Counted from the stretch's first letter, positions 35,201 through 47,533 are shown. The stretch: DNA of 64,000 nt from Diplosphaera chodatii (GCA_032358165.1 JAALGY010000020.1:620001-684000); one strand, 5' to 3'. The notes: a model not told the origin generated them from the sequence alone. Numbers and translations: made by a program.

Positions 35201-37943
35201 GGTGCTGGAGTCATCAGGCGCTGCCAATCCAGTGCAGGGGCCACATCAAAGCGCACTTGCAAGCCAAACCAGCTTCAGCACAGGGCACAGCAGGTCCAGC
35301 TGTTAGTCACAAGACCGTGACAGGCCCAACATGCATCCGCTTCGCACTCCTCATACACGCTTGGGACCGAACACTGACGAGCTCCGTGACCCAACAGGCG
35401 GAGCCGGTGGCGCCCAAACCGGTGCTGGGGGGTCTGCGCCGCACCGCCTCCGGCAACCTGGTGCCTGTCGCCGACGACGCCCCCATCCAGTGAGCACCCC
35501 GCCAGTTGCCGCTCGTGCGTAGTTCGAGCTGAGAGGCAGTAGATGGCACCGAAGGGGCTGCAGACACGGGCAACAGCTTGCGTTGCATGACTCAGATCAG
35601 CAATTGCGCATGATCATGTCGGTTCGCTGACCCACGTTTAGTTCATGCACTGCGCATGATGTGCATCTGATGCACATTTCAAGAACGAGAATGATCTTGT
35701 CATGGTCCTTGAAACTGAGCTGTTGTCACACCTTGCAGATTCTGGGTCAAGCGGCGGCGGCTGGTGGCGGTGGAGCTGCGTCCAACGCCGCCTGCTGCGC
35801 GGCTGCCGCAGTTTGTGCTGCCGCCCACGACAGTCACAGCAGCAGCTTCCAAGAAGTGGCCACCAGGTAGGTGGTGCACTGCTGGTCATCCAGGTGCTTG
35901 CAGGTGGCAGTGCGCATGTTGTGGCCTGAGGCGCCACTGGCAATTCTGGTGTCTGGAACCTAAGAACGCGATCTTCGCACATGTGCAGGCACAGGAGTCA
36001 AGATGCCAGTGGCGGGGACGCTGGCAGATGCGCTGGCGGAGGGCAGCGCCGGGGCGACCCGCTGGCACACCGGCATCCTGCCCCACGGCAAGCCACCAAA
36101 CCACGCCCCTTGCAAGCGCACAGCTGGCAGGCCGCAGGCCGGACTGTCAGACGCTCAGACCAGCTGTGGGTGTGATGCCACAATTTCAGCCGGCTGGTGA
36201 CGAGCGGGCAACCGCTGGCCGCAGGCTTCGACCCGGAGGCGGCCGGGGCGGCGCGGCACCCCGAGAAGCTGATGGGGGCGCTGTACGTGGTGTGGGACGA
36301 GGCCTGCCTGCCCCCGTTGCCGGCGCACATCAGCCCCTGGGAGGTGGCGGAAGACGCGGCGCGCAAGAGCCGCCAGGTGGAGCGCTCCCGGGCCGAGGCC
36401 CTCGCCCAGGCCCGCAAGGTACCCCGCTGCATAGGGTTTAGGGTGCATGCTGCGCTGGTGTTTCTCGGTTCAGGTATGCTGCTGCAGCAGGCAGGACTTC
36501 CAGGCGGTTTGCTTCACGCTGCCACTGAACAGAAACCCGTTGAACGGCAACCCTGGGCGCGTGACTTGATCATTGTGAACGTCGCCCTGTGCAGGTGGCA
36601 GCAATGCAGACGCGGCAGGAGTCTGGGGCTCCTGCCACAGGGCCTCGCGCGCGCGGCCGCAGTGCCGCTGCCAGCGCGGCTATCCCGCAGCAGCCGCATT
36701 CACAGCAGCAGCAGCACAGTCCCCGACGAATGGCGATGCCGCAGCAGGGGTACGACCAGCAGGGGTACGACCAGCTCGGCCCTGGCAATGGCAGCAGAAG
36801 CAACGACCTGGTGCAACCGCAGCAGCAGCAGCAGCCGAGGTCCCCGCAGCACGCGCAGCAGCAGCGGGCGTACAGGCAGCAGCAGGGGCAGAACTACCAG
36901 CAGGGGCAGAACCAGGGCCAGCAGCAGCCGCGGGGCGCGTTCAGCGTGCCCGCAAGCGCTCTGGCGGCGCTGCCGGCGCGGCAGCAGCAGCTGCTGCACG
37001 CCAGCCGCGCTGCCGCCGCCGCAGGCAAGCAGCTTGCCCCGCAGCTGCAGGCCGAGCTGGTTGCCCTGTACCGCCAGCTGCAGGTGTGCAGGCAGATGCT
37101 TCTCATCATCCGTCATTCGGGTTGCCAACCTATGCCTCCATATTTGCACGCGCTCAAGCACCCATCAGGGGCTGGTGCCAGCCGGTCGCGACTGCTGTCG
37201 GCACTGCAGTAACTCATGCTCATCACATCATACTGCTGCATTGCAGGCTGCGCATCAGCAGACCATGATGCAGGACGGGCATGGCGGTGGAGGCCCCCAG
37301 GGGCAGGCCCACAGCCTGGCGGCCTACGAGCAGCAGCAGATGCTGCAGGGTTCAGCGCTTGGCGAACAGGCGCCGCCGCCATACAGCAACAACAACACGC
37401 AGCAGCATAGTCCTATGGGAGGGCACCCAAGCTATGGCAGCATGCAGGGGCAATGGCATCAAGAGCAGCAGCTGTCACCGCAGCGGCAGGCCCACTTCCC
37501 AAACCACCACCAGCAGCAGCAGCAGCACGGCCAGTACCAGCAGCCCAACCACTGGATGCCGCAGGGCCAGTCTCCGCCGCTGCCTCTGCCGCCGCAGCCC
37601 CAGCAGCCAGGGCACCCGCCGGGCAGCCACACATACCAAAATGGCTGGCAGCAGCCGCTGCCCCCGTCACAACCCCGTCAGGTGGGGCATCCTGCCATGC
37701 CATGCATGGACCCAGCAGTGCCATGTGCTACTGGGTGTCCGCTCTTCCACCAGCCACCTTGATCTGCCTCGAGGATGAGGTGCAGAAGTTGTGCATGCAG
37801 ACTGCAACATCATGAGTGGCCTGTGCCAACCTCATCCTGCTGCTGGAGCGCCTTCCTTGGTGCACCAGAAGGCTTTGCCAGCAGCCGTCAACGCTCAGCG
37901 GCCTATATATGCCACATACTCCAGCAACAACCAAGAACAATAA
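26269..37943 (+). CDS. RFTS-DDT-WHIM chromatin-associated protein with C-terminal Tudor/ARF-ancillary-like domain
   Basis: Thirty exons chain in phase from ATG 26269; key exons: 27228-27387, 27429-27729, 27887-28041 (RFTS); 28886-29024, 29198-29293, 29473-29622 (DDT); 29992-30094, 30286-30405, 30528-30635, 30796-30876 (WHIM); 35739-35866, 35989-36087, 36225-36418, 36595-37083, 37247-37681, 37869-37943. About 1,693 residues. The N-terminus is basic (KRSAAAG...KKAKTK). Residues about 64-268 match the DNMT1 RFTS domain: LPLRLLHNFFLFV, HHVRDWVVD, AIWLVTTAAWYRLIGPAYDYVPVF. A Gly-rich and then acidic linker follows. DDT: THFDAAPDLLPGVLMIWDFC, then YRQLLRLPPFPLARLEAAFL. WHIM: RYLQLGG and GGNWGYYGAKELPQLIAWL. 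Late domain: RWHTGILPH, LMGALYVVWDE, ISPWEVAED. The last about 330 residues are Gln-rich. No methyltransferase or helicase domain is present. Three introns appear GC-AG. The last exon is provisional; otherwise the frame stops at 37762. Confidence 0.8.
36432..36443. repeat. Plant-telomere-like motif in an intron
   Basis: TAGGGTTTAGGG, 14 bp after the end of exon 27 of the RFTS-DDT gene; reverse complement of the 15289-15300 motif. Confidence 0.8.
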
Positions 37944-38311
37944 TGTTGCCGCAGCCCTGTACCTGCCCACAACCCCTGTTGCATGTGGTCCTTCGATCGA
38001 CCCAGTATTCGTGTAGAATGTGCCTGTGTCAGCATGCAGTGGTTTCTGTGTATGATACCGGATCTGCCCCATCCGCACGACCCACGCATTCAGCGGTTCT
38101 TGTTTGGAACTCCATTTGTGCCATCTGTCAGTATGTGTTAGCTAGGTGTTCCTTGTGTTTGCGATTATTGGCTTGCAACAATGTTGATTGCTTCAAGATG
38201 TGCAGTAAACGGATGATGACTCAAACCCCAAAAACAGTGCACTGTGCACAGCGACCATCCTACAGCCCAGACGGCAGACACTGGCGGAAGGTAGATGCGT
38301 GCTGTCGCTGG
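37944..38311. other. Convergent 3' UTR region
   Basis: Between the RFTS-DDT gene (+) and the C1-FDX-like gene (-). AT-richer, with no coding signal. Confidence 0.5.
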
Positions 38312-39320
38312 TCATAATGTATTCCATGGAAGGATGGGCCCAAGCGAGACCTGCGGGCAGCATACGATCGCTCTCAATTACTCAGACTCAGAGCTCTGTC
38401 AGGTGGCACGTCGTGTATGACGCTTCTGTGATCACAGCGTGCATGCCGCAGCATCTAGCCGGACTCACCAGCATGTCATTCAGGTCCCTTGTCAGCACGA
38501 TGCTGCTACCTAGCCGTGTGCTGCAGTGAAATCAGGCCAACCTCAGATGCATCTCTGACGCAGACGCACGATGAACGATAGGCCACCCATGAGGTGGTTC
38601 TGTGCATCATAGGTTGTCCTTGCTGGGTACTTTTGTTGCACACTGCTACAAGATGATGGAAGCAGTAGTGACGTAGCTCACTTGGAGGTGATGGCGCCTT
38701 CGGAGATCTGCTCCAGCTCCTTGAAGTCCTCCCACCCTGGGGGAGTCAGGCGCTGCTTGAACTCGTTGGGTATGTGCACCACGCACTCGTGCTCCCCCCG
38801 GCCGCTGGGCTTCAGGCACATGTCTGCAGGGCCAGCATGCAGGCCGTCAGCAAGATGGTTTCCCGCTGACTGTGAGTGGCCCTTGGGTATGCCTGGCGAG
38901 CACGTGCAGCACGCTTGCGACAACTCTGGTAAATCTGTCGCTGAATTGCAGCAACCCGCTGCGCCAGCTGATGACCTGCTGGTTCGCTCATGATCTGCCA
39001 TGGTATACTCTGCGGGCGTCTGAGCACGGCGCTGCTTGTGCGCAGCACCTCACTTGCATGCTGTGATGGGCAGGATGTCAGTGAGCGTTGTCACAAGACT
39101 CACAGTCGCTGACGTCCAGGGGCCCCGCCTGGTTCTCCAACACCTCTACCAGTGTCTGCCCCTCCATCCCGCGCATGGGGAACCGCCGCCCCGTGCCATC
39201 CACCACCGTCACCTGAACCATCTTGTCGTAGACGGAGGGTGCTGCCTGCGCATAACGGGCTGCCTGGCCGGACGTCACCAGCCGCTGCAACGTGCGGGTG
39301 CTGAGCTGCCTCAGCGCCAT
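38312..39320 (-). CDS. Complex I ferredoxin-like protein (C1-FDX type), mitochondrial
   Basis: Four exons chain in phase: 39104-39320, 38682-38823, 38469-38520, 38312-38350, giving 149 residues, close to the plant protein (about 159, from memory). The N-terminus MALRQLSTRTLQRLV is a typical mitochondrial presequence. The body follows the adrenodoxin-like fold: MVQVTVVDGTGRRFPMRG, GQTLVEVLEN, then HECVVHIPNEFKQRL, TRLGSSIVLTRDLNDML and an ending LPWNTL that parallels the PWD-x-P ending of plant C1-FDX. In plants and algae C1-FDX bridges the carbonic-anhydrase domain and peripheral arm of complex I. Only two Cys remain in the cluster-loop region (MCLK and HEC), and the last canonical Cys (RLGC) is Ser here, so a normal 2Fe-2S cluster is unlikely. 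Confidence 0.72.
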
Positions 39321-40101
39321 GTTGCAGGCAGCTCACAGCATCACCCACTCAAGAAGCACACCCACAACGTTGTATATCCCGTTTCTGCTTGACGCGCTGC
39401 GCTCCCAACTGCTATTTGCAGGCGAGATCGATCGTAACAACTAACTGGAGTACGCAAACAGCAGATGGGTGCACAGGCAGCACAGAGGGCGTTCTAGGCT
39501 TGCAGTGGAATGTCTCCAGAGGTTGACGACTTCGATGCCGCCTGGAATTTATTGCAAACTGAAGGGGTGCCAGGTGTTCCTCGCATGCATCGTCGCAGCA
39601 CACCCTGCCAACTGGCCAGACATCATTTTCGCTCGAGTTCGCAGCACGAGGCCTAACAGGCAACCTTGGCCGATCGCCCCTGCCCTTAGCGGCACAAGCG
39701 CATGGCTCCTTTGGGCTGCCTTCACGAGATCACTGTCGACGGCAGGTTGCAAAGGCTGCACGCCGCTACCGTTCGGCAAGGGTTGCGCTGAGCATCCCAA
39801 CGCCATCGGACGTGCGTCTCGTCACGTCGAGAGGCTTGCTGGCACTGTGATCTAATCACATCAAGCAGCACCAAACTTCGGAAGAGTGAGGGTGTGATGC
39901 GTTGTTCATGCTTGCAGTACAGCATGTTTGAGCTGTGAACCGCATTGCTTGGACCTTGTTCGGGAGGCAAGTACATGCCAGCGCTTGTCATAACGAGTGC
40001 GGCCGACACCTGCAGGCTGCAGTTACCTGGCATAACATCGGCTCCTCTGCGAGCGATGCTGATGTGAACCTGATGCAGGGGAATACAGGAGGTCAGTCAC
40101 G
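39321..40101. promoter_or_regulatory. Divergent upstream region (C1-FDX-like / NOT3)
   Basis: 780 bp between start codons facing away from each other. Both promoters must be here. No exon recognised. Confidence 0.5.
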
Positions 40102-43100
40102 ATGCCGATCAACAGGAAGCTACAGGCCGAGATGGACCGCACCCTGAAGCGAGTCGCCGACGGCCGTGCAGCTTTTGAGGAGTTGTGGCAGAAACTGGAC
40201 GCCACGGAGGTAAAGTTAATGTGTTCACAACAGCTGCTGGTATCTACTCTACCACCTTGATGATGATCCTCGTGCAGGGGCAACAGTTGACGATGTTGCG
40301 ATCGCCATAGTTGCATCGAGCATCATAAACACCCTCGCATGGGCCCTGCTTGTGGCTCCTCCCGCATTGTTGGTGGCAGCCACTATGCACTCGGGCCTTT
40401 CTCCAGCCGGTACAAATGCTGTCATGCAACCGAGTGCTGTTTGAGGCTGCAGCAAGCGCCCAAGGCTGTGAAGCTGGACGTGCCAGCCCCGCAATATTCG
40501 CATGCCTGCAATAAGGTAGCATTTCTGCATTGATTGCCCGATTGTGCAGTAGCTCCACTTTACATGGTGCACGGCCGTCGCTCGGCGGCTATCAGTCTGG
40601 ATACCACGATATTTTTGCAATGGGCAGGAGTCGGCAGTCCGTGAGAAGCTGCTGCTGGAGATGAAGCGGGAGCTCAAGAAGATGCAGGCAAGCCCTGCGG
40701 TGACTGCAAGTGTGCATGGTCTGCAGCTGACGATCTGGAGATGCAATGATGCAGTGCATGCTTGAAGGGAGTTTTCATGGACCGACCTGCGGGTTCCATG
40801 CCGTTCAGTGGAAGGAGACTCGTTTGGCTCGCATTACTTGAGTGTGTGCTGTCTTTACTTCACACTTGCTGTCTGGCTGCAGAGGTACAGGGAGCAGGTT
40901 CGGGGGTGGCTGATGTTGCCAGACGTGAAGGATACAGAACTGCTGGAAGGCACTCGTCGTGCCATTGAGCACGACATGGTGAGGGGATATCGTGAGGATA
41001 TGTCATGGATAGAACGCTCTCCTTCGGTGCAAGTCAGACTGCTTCTCACATCTGCATGGGGGTGTCTTCATCCTGTTACAGCCAGCTTGGCTCGATGGGT
41101 TTCACACTCGTCTCGAGTTGGTCCAGGAGCGCTACAAGGTGTGCGAGCGTGAGAACAAGACCAAGGCCTTCTCCAAGGTGCGCTTCAAGTCGTCAGATGC
41201 AGATGTGCACCCGATTTGTAATCGTATTGCTTTTGGGTGCGGGGCATCACAGGCTCATCAATCTGCCACCGAATGTACCTATCTTCCGTACGAGGTCGTT
41301 GTCAAACTGACTAAGACGAGCATGTAGTGCTGCAGGTGGGACTGCAGCAAGAGGACAAGGTGGACCCTGAGGAGGTTGCCCGCCAGCACACCATCGACTG
41401 GCTGAACAGGTAAGGTGCCCATGCCAACCCACCACAGCATATCATGCGTACCTATACACTGGCAATGACTACACTTTGCAGCAAGCTGTACATGATAGTG
41501 TTGTGCTCATGGTCGTGCAGTGTAGTCACAAGGCTGGAGATACAGGCGGACAGCTTCGAGGTACACACACAGCATGCCTCACGCCTGAGGGTTGATGCCT
41601 CTCCACCTAGTGCTGCCTGTATTCAGCCTGTGGCCACCCTTGTGGGGTCGCACAGGCCTCACATGGCAGGCACGCGTCGTCGACATTCCAAAAACCCTAG
41701 AAGCCGACCTGCAGGCGGAGCTGGAGGAGATTGCGGCGGGTGCGGAGGCGGGCGGTGCCAAGAGCCGCGCCGCGCTGCACAGCCCCCGCGCCCTGGACCT
41801 CGAGGCGTTTGCCACCCGCCATAAGCAGCACATAGCGCGCATGGAGCAGGTGCGCTGGGCGTGCGTTGCCCTTCAACTGTCACGTTTTGCGCATTGCTGG
41901 ATGTGGAATACAGTCGACATGGTAAGCCTGCCATGGTCGAGTGGCACATTGCATCGGGCAGAAAGGCCACGTGTGCAGATCTTGAGCAGAATGCAGGTGT
42001 CGTGGGGTGGCGAAGCTATGCAACTCTTCCTTCATGACATGATCTGCCTGCTCATTGCAGGTGCTGCGCCTGCTGGAGAACGAGCAGGTGGCTCCTGACG
42101 AGGTCGAGACGGCGCTGCACGATGGCATGGAGTACTATCTGGAGGCGTCCACAGAGCCCGACTTCCAGCAGGCACTCCCACCATTCCTGCGATCCTCCAA
42201 ACCTGACCTTGCAGTCGACCTGCACCTATTGGTCACGGTCAGAATGTCACTGTCATGTCATGTGTCATAATTCATTTTGCTTACATCATGTGCCTAACAC
42301 GTAGGACGACAATGATCTGTATGGCCCGCTGCCACTGTCGGTAATGGACGAGAACATTGGCAAGATTGTGCCGCCCGCTGAAAAGAAGGTTGCCGCAGCC
42401 GATGGCTCAGAGGTGCGAGTTGTGCAGTGTTGCCTTCTACCAGGTACAGCAAATCAGCATGTCAGAGGGTCACAGCTATAAGTTTCACCAGCTGCAGAGG
42501 CGGCTGCAGGTCCACAGATTTGCAGAAAGCATGTGCTTGTCCAGTTCTGCAGCATGTGCTGCATGAAAAGGAGGCAGTTTGCAGACCCTAGGAAGGGTGC
42601 TGGTCGTGCTCTTTGATCAGGCAGATGACCGGAGTCAAACACTGTTCTTCCGCTTAATGATGTCATGCACAGCCGTCGATCTGTCGCGTATGCAATCTTC
42701 GATTCAAGAAGCACCAAGAGGCACCAACTCTACTGAGTATTGACTGGTGGCTTTTTGGGTTACAGGAGCCTGAGACACCGCCACCAACGAAGGACAGCAA
42801 GTTGGCCAAGCAGAGCAAGTCCGCCGCCAAGAGGGCCGCCAAGCTGGCGGCCCAGGCCGGTGCGCGTGGGTTCGGTTATGCAGCTGGAGCTGAACCGTCA
42901 TGACCTGCCAGATGGCAGTACTGCATTTTTGCTTGTCACATCCTGCAGCTCGTGCCTTACCCCTAGTGCTGTGCCGTAAATGGTGAGCTCAGGGATTGGG
43001 GTTTGTGGTGAAGGTCCGGGTGGCAGTTGATGATCATGTCCGCCTTTACATGCGCAGAAACTGCGGCCCGCAGGGCAGCGCAGGCGCGCATCTCGCCGGT

Positions 43101-46100
43101 CAGCCCGCGCATGACGGCGCTCAGCCCGCGCACCCCCGTCAGCCAGGCCGCCCACCAGGCCCCCTACAGGTGAATTCACCGTGAAGATGGCATGCATGAG
43201 CATACGAATGTCGTTGATTGGCTGGAGCTTCACGTGCTTGTCACCCATCTGGCGAGCTGTTGACTAGATGGGGCTTGGCAGCACAACAGGGTTGCCACTG
43301 TTAGACGGCACGACAGGATCTCAATACCCTCTGCAAAGCAGCGTGCTGTGACCCTGAAGCAGTGGGGAGACTATAACATCAGTTGCGCTCTGAGCAAGGT
43401 TCCCCTGCTGGCTGTGCAGCATCTCTCCAGTCACGCCTCTGAGCGAGGAGTCGGGCAGCCACAGCAAGGGGACCCGCCCCTGGGAGGGGCTGCCCGCCAG
43501 TACCATCCCCAGCGCTGCTTCCACACCTGAGACGCCGCCACTGCCGCAGCCATCCCCGGACCTGCAGCCACCTCCTGGCCTGGGTGACTCATCAACTGCA
43601 ACACTCATTCTCTACCTGTCTTCGGACTGTGATGCAAGGATTGATTGGGGAAGTAATGGCAAGCTGGCAACAGCCATCAGCTCGCTGCTCGGGCCTGAAG
43701 GATTCACTGCTGCTAGACCCTGCCACAGGATTCCACGGCACGGACGCTGCAGCGCAGCCTGACTTGGGGCCGGGTAGCCCTGTGAAGGTGGGTGCCGGCA
43801 CACAAGCAGCTGAGATGTGCTGCAACTTGGATGGACGACAGGACTCGAGTCGTGTGTCGAACAGCAGCATGACTTCGTGATGGGTGTGCAGGCTGCCCAA
43901 GCACCATATACCCTGGCGCGGACCAGTCCCTCTGGAACTCCGCGTCATCAACCAACTCTGACCAGCTCTCATCATCACCAACAGCAGCAAATGCAGCAGG
44001 ATGCCCACATGCCAAGGTGCAGAGATAGGACAGCTCCCTATATATAAGCACACAGAACGTGAGTGCCTACCAATAGGTGCATGAAGTTGCAGCTAAAAAG
44101 AAGGTTGGAATTCCGGATTTGCTCATGCCATGCCACAGCAGGTTCCCGCCACCGCCGCCACCCCCGCCCTTCCGGCAGCAGCATGCGCTGCAGGGTGGGC
44201 GGCCCTCGACGCCCGACTTCCCGCCCATCTCCGCAGCGCTGGCGCCGGCCGGGCGCAAGCGCCACTCCGCGCCATCCCACCCTGGCAGAGGTGCCGGCTC
44301 ATGCCTCGCCTTTGTGCTGGCACACATCTTGACTTCTGCCACTCTGCTCTCCACGTTGACCGAGTTCACCTGAAGTGCAGCTGGCTTATGACAGCTGCCT
44401 CGTGCATGGCAGGCCACCCGGACTTCGGTCAGACGCCATCCCAAAACGGCCTGGCAAAACCTTCTGTGCCGCCCCCGCCGCCGCCCGCAATGTCTCCCAT
44501 GGCTGGGCGCAGCAAGTCAGGCGTTGTAGGTGCTGGGACTCCCGCCGCAGGGTGGGCAAACTGGTCGCTGGGCCGCTCTGCCTCCACCAACACCCCTGGT
44601 ACGCTCGGCAGGCAGACGTGGCTGCAAAAGGTGTTATGAAGCTGCAGCCAAATGACACAGAATTTTGACTGGACCCCACCATTCATGTGCATGCATTTAG
44701 GCCTGGCCATGGCCGTCAGTGCTGCCGATGCTCCGCCGGCACTGTGGTGTGCAAACCCTGACGCTGGGCTCGACGACAGCTCCAAGATCGCGGTGCTGCA
44801 GCACCTGGGCCTGGCTGATGACGGCAAGCCAGGTGTTGGTGCCACCAGACATGTGTCATGCGCACACAGGACAGCAGGCAGCTGCTTGCAGCTGACAGCA
44901 GCGGTCTTTGCCCTGCGGCAGCTGAACTCTCTTGTTGATTTCCAAGGCAAACTGATGTTGCAGCGTTTCAGGTTGACGATATCCCCAGCACATCGCGCCA
45001 TGTGTTGCGTTGCAGAGTCGTCATCAAGAGCCACCACAGGCAATGCACCATCAGCCATCCTGCAGAGAGAGCGGCCGGCAGCTACGATGGTGGGGGTTGC
45101 AGTTTTGGCAATAGAACAAATGCATGCTGTGTCAAGGGCACTTTGCTGCTGGCCCCACCATCATGTTGATGCTGTGTGGAATACGTTGCCGCAGGGTGGG
45201 CATGCGGTGCCGACCGAGCGGCCGACGCTGTCAGGCATCGCGCTGCAGCGGGCTCGGCAGGCCGCGGCGGCCGCCGCCGGCAGCTGCGCCCGGCCGCAGC
45301 AGCCCTCCCTGCAGCGCTCGGCGTCCGCTGGCGTGCGGGGCCTGGCGCCGCAGTCCCGCTTCCCTGCACCACCACCATCGCCCCCGCCAGGTGCGGCACC
45401 ACCGTGCATCCGCCACTCTGATGATCGCGTGCCGCAGCTGCTGGGCAGGGGCATTGCCCCTCCTTCATTCAGGGGGCGGCAGGCCTCTGCGTTCCGTCTT
45501 TCCCTCGGTCGTGCAGCCTGCATCCTCTGCTGCTGTTGTGTGGCAGATGTGCCACTGCCCAAACCCATGCCTTTGCAGCACCCTTATGCTGACACGTCTT
45601 TCACATGCAGATGAGGGTCTGACGCTGGAGCAGCGGGTGGCGGGCAGCGGGCCGGGCGGCGCTGCAGCGGGGCTGGCGAGCCCGCCCCGCCGCCCCCAGG
45701 AAGTCGACAAGCCGCACACCCCCGCGGCCGCCGCCCGCCAGCTGGGCATCCTGGACGCCGCGCTCCGCAACAAGTATGCTCTCTGACATTGTCACAACAC
45801 TTGGGTAGCCGCAGTTGACCTTTCAGGAGACAACCGGGGGTTGACGTCATGCGATGTCCTAGTGGTCACCTTGAATGCAAGAGGCGAGCCACCTGTATGC
45901 GCCTGCTCGCCTTCGCAGGCAGCAGGATGCTGATGCGGACTGGACATGGTTTGACGGCCGGGACCGTGACAACGGCCTGCGGCGTCCCAAGGTGTGGCCC
46001 AACTCTGCAACGAGGCATTCGCGCTGTTTCTGTGGCGATGTTGCGCAATAACACCGGTCCAACATCCATATGAAACCCGAGCTAGCGCTTCTATTCTACG

Positions 46101-47533
46101 GCTGTACAGGTGCTGCACCCGGCGCCGCAGCCGCTGCCGCACAGCCTGGCCAACACCGTGAAGCCGCTGCTGGAGGAGCCCGCCACCTTCCGCCGCCTGT
46201 CCGCCGACACCCTGTTCTTCTGCTTCTACTTCCAGCAGGCATGTTGGCACATGTAGGCATGCGTATGTGTATACGTGTGCAGGTTGATGCCATTTGCACC
46301 CAGCAAGTTCTAATCATGCTGTCTCAAACGGCATGCGACCAGCGGATGTGTGACAACAGGCCAGCTTGGCATCCTACCGAATGTTTTGTCGAGATGCAAA
46401 GCTGGACAGTAACTCGCTGACTGCTGGTTTGCTGTCAAGCACCGTCTTCCTTGATGGCTGCAATCTTTCCGCAACGTCCGCCACTGGTTTACATACTCGC
46501 GATCGTTCACATGGCAGGGTCTGCCACAGCAAGTCCTGGCAGCGGATGAGCTCAAGCGGCGGTCGTGGCGCTTCCACACGCACCTCAATGCCTGGTTCCG
46601 CAGGGACTGCGAGCCCAAGGCACAGCCGCTTGCTGCCTGGTTCCACACTCTACTTTCACGCGCACTTCAGGGCTGTTTAGGGCTGAGGCCGTGCTTGCTG
46701 CAAACGGCTGCTCGTACCGCATTTGTCTGTCAGCTACTGTTGCATGAACTGCAAGACAGCCAATATGAGAGACACGATGCTGTGGTGCTCTGCCCAGTCC
46801 AGGTGCCATTGCATATGGAGTCTGTGAGCGTGTTGCATATTGCATTTCCAAGAGATTTTTGTCACCAAGCCTGTGCGGATCATTTCCTCCGCTGTCAACA
46901 CCGACAACACTACAGGTTGGGCAAACCCCACATATTACCGACTGATGCACCGTGTGCTGCTGCCCGCAGTGCGTCACCACGTCCTTCGAGCAGGGGAGCT
47001 TCTCCTACTTCGACTTCGAGCTGCACCGCATGGCCAGCGTGCCCGGGGTGCCAGGCGATGCCGCCGCCGCCGGGCTGTCTGGCTGGACGGAGCGCACGAG
47101 CCGACCTGATTTTATCTTTGAACTGAGGTGAGCGAATAGCTGTGGTAAAAGTTGAGCTGTCACAGCTCTTGAGAGCTTGCGCAAGAGCTATCAGCTTCAA
47201 CCAGTCCAAGCAGTTGCTGGTGAAGCCGGAGTTCAGCTGTTCTGGCGGCATGGCCCACTCACACAGCACAGCATGCGTGCGGTGCTGGATCTCAAAGGTG
47301 CTGAAGTGGAGCTGGTGGTGCTGCGCAGGCACATGGACACTGCGGCAGTGTATTGATGATGAGCGTCAAATGTGGTCTTGTGCGGCAACAAACGCATAGT
47401 GCTGCTGGTTTTGATCAGCTGTAGATTGACTTACAGGATCCAGCTGTCACATAGGGTAGAGGTCGTTGATGGGGTAGAGGTCATAGATGGAACAAAGGTC
47501 ATTGATGGGGTAGAGGTCACAGGAGATCAGTAA
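40102..47533 (+). CDS. NOT3: CCR4-NOT transcription complex subunit 3 (NOT3/5)
   Basis: Scaffold subunit of the CCR4-NOT deadenylase complex, acting in mRNA decay and transcription control. Twenty-five exons join in frame, including 40102-40209, 40628-40687, 40883-40978, 41127-41177, 41336-41409, 41521-41560, 41715-41849, 42061-42171, 42305-42412 and, at the C-terminus, 45919-45991, 46110-46238, 46518-46619, 46970-47127, 47437-47533; about 961 residues. The N-terminal Not3 coiled coil is clear: RKLQAEMDRTLKRVADG, FEELWQKLDA, EQVRGWLMLPDVKD, ERYKVCERENKTKAFSKVGL, IDWLNS, ARMEQVLRLLENEQV, MEYYLEAS. A long Pro/Ser-rich middle has several PPPPP runs. The NOT box reads SADTLFFCFYFQQ, LKRRSWRFHTHLNAWF, EQGSFSYFDFELHRM, RPDFIFEL. 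Four introns look GC-AG (after 40687, 42171, 46238, 46619). The last exon encodes an unusual repetitive tail. Confidence 0.92.
47456..47524 (+). repeat. 18-bp tandem repeat, about 3.8 copies, in the NOT3 last exon
   Basis: Units of the form GTAGAGGTCNTNGATGGG occur back to back. In the NOT3 frame they encode VEVVDG, VEVIDG, TKVIDG, VEVTGD, directly before the stop at 47531-47533. Confidence 0.85.

Noticed and set aside
36197..37762. 521-codon plus-strand open frame taken as a separate gene
   Set aside because: It starts at a GTG with no upstream promoter context and reads through introns; its true exons chain in phase with the RFTS-DDT gene.
44652..45614. 320-codon plus-strand open frame
   Set aside because: It spans several NOT3 exons and introns; splice-consistent pieces belong to NOT3.
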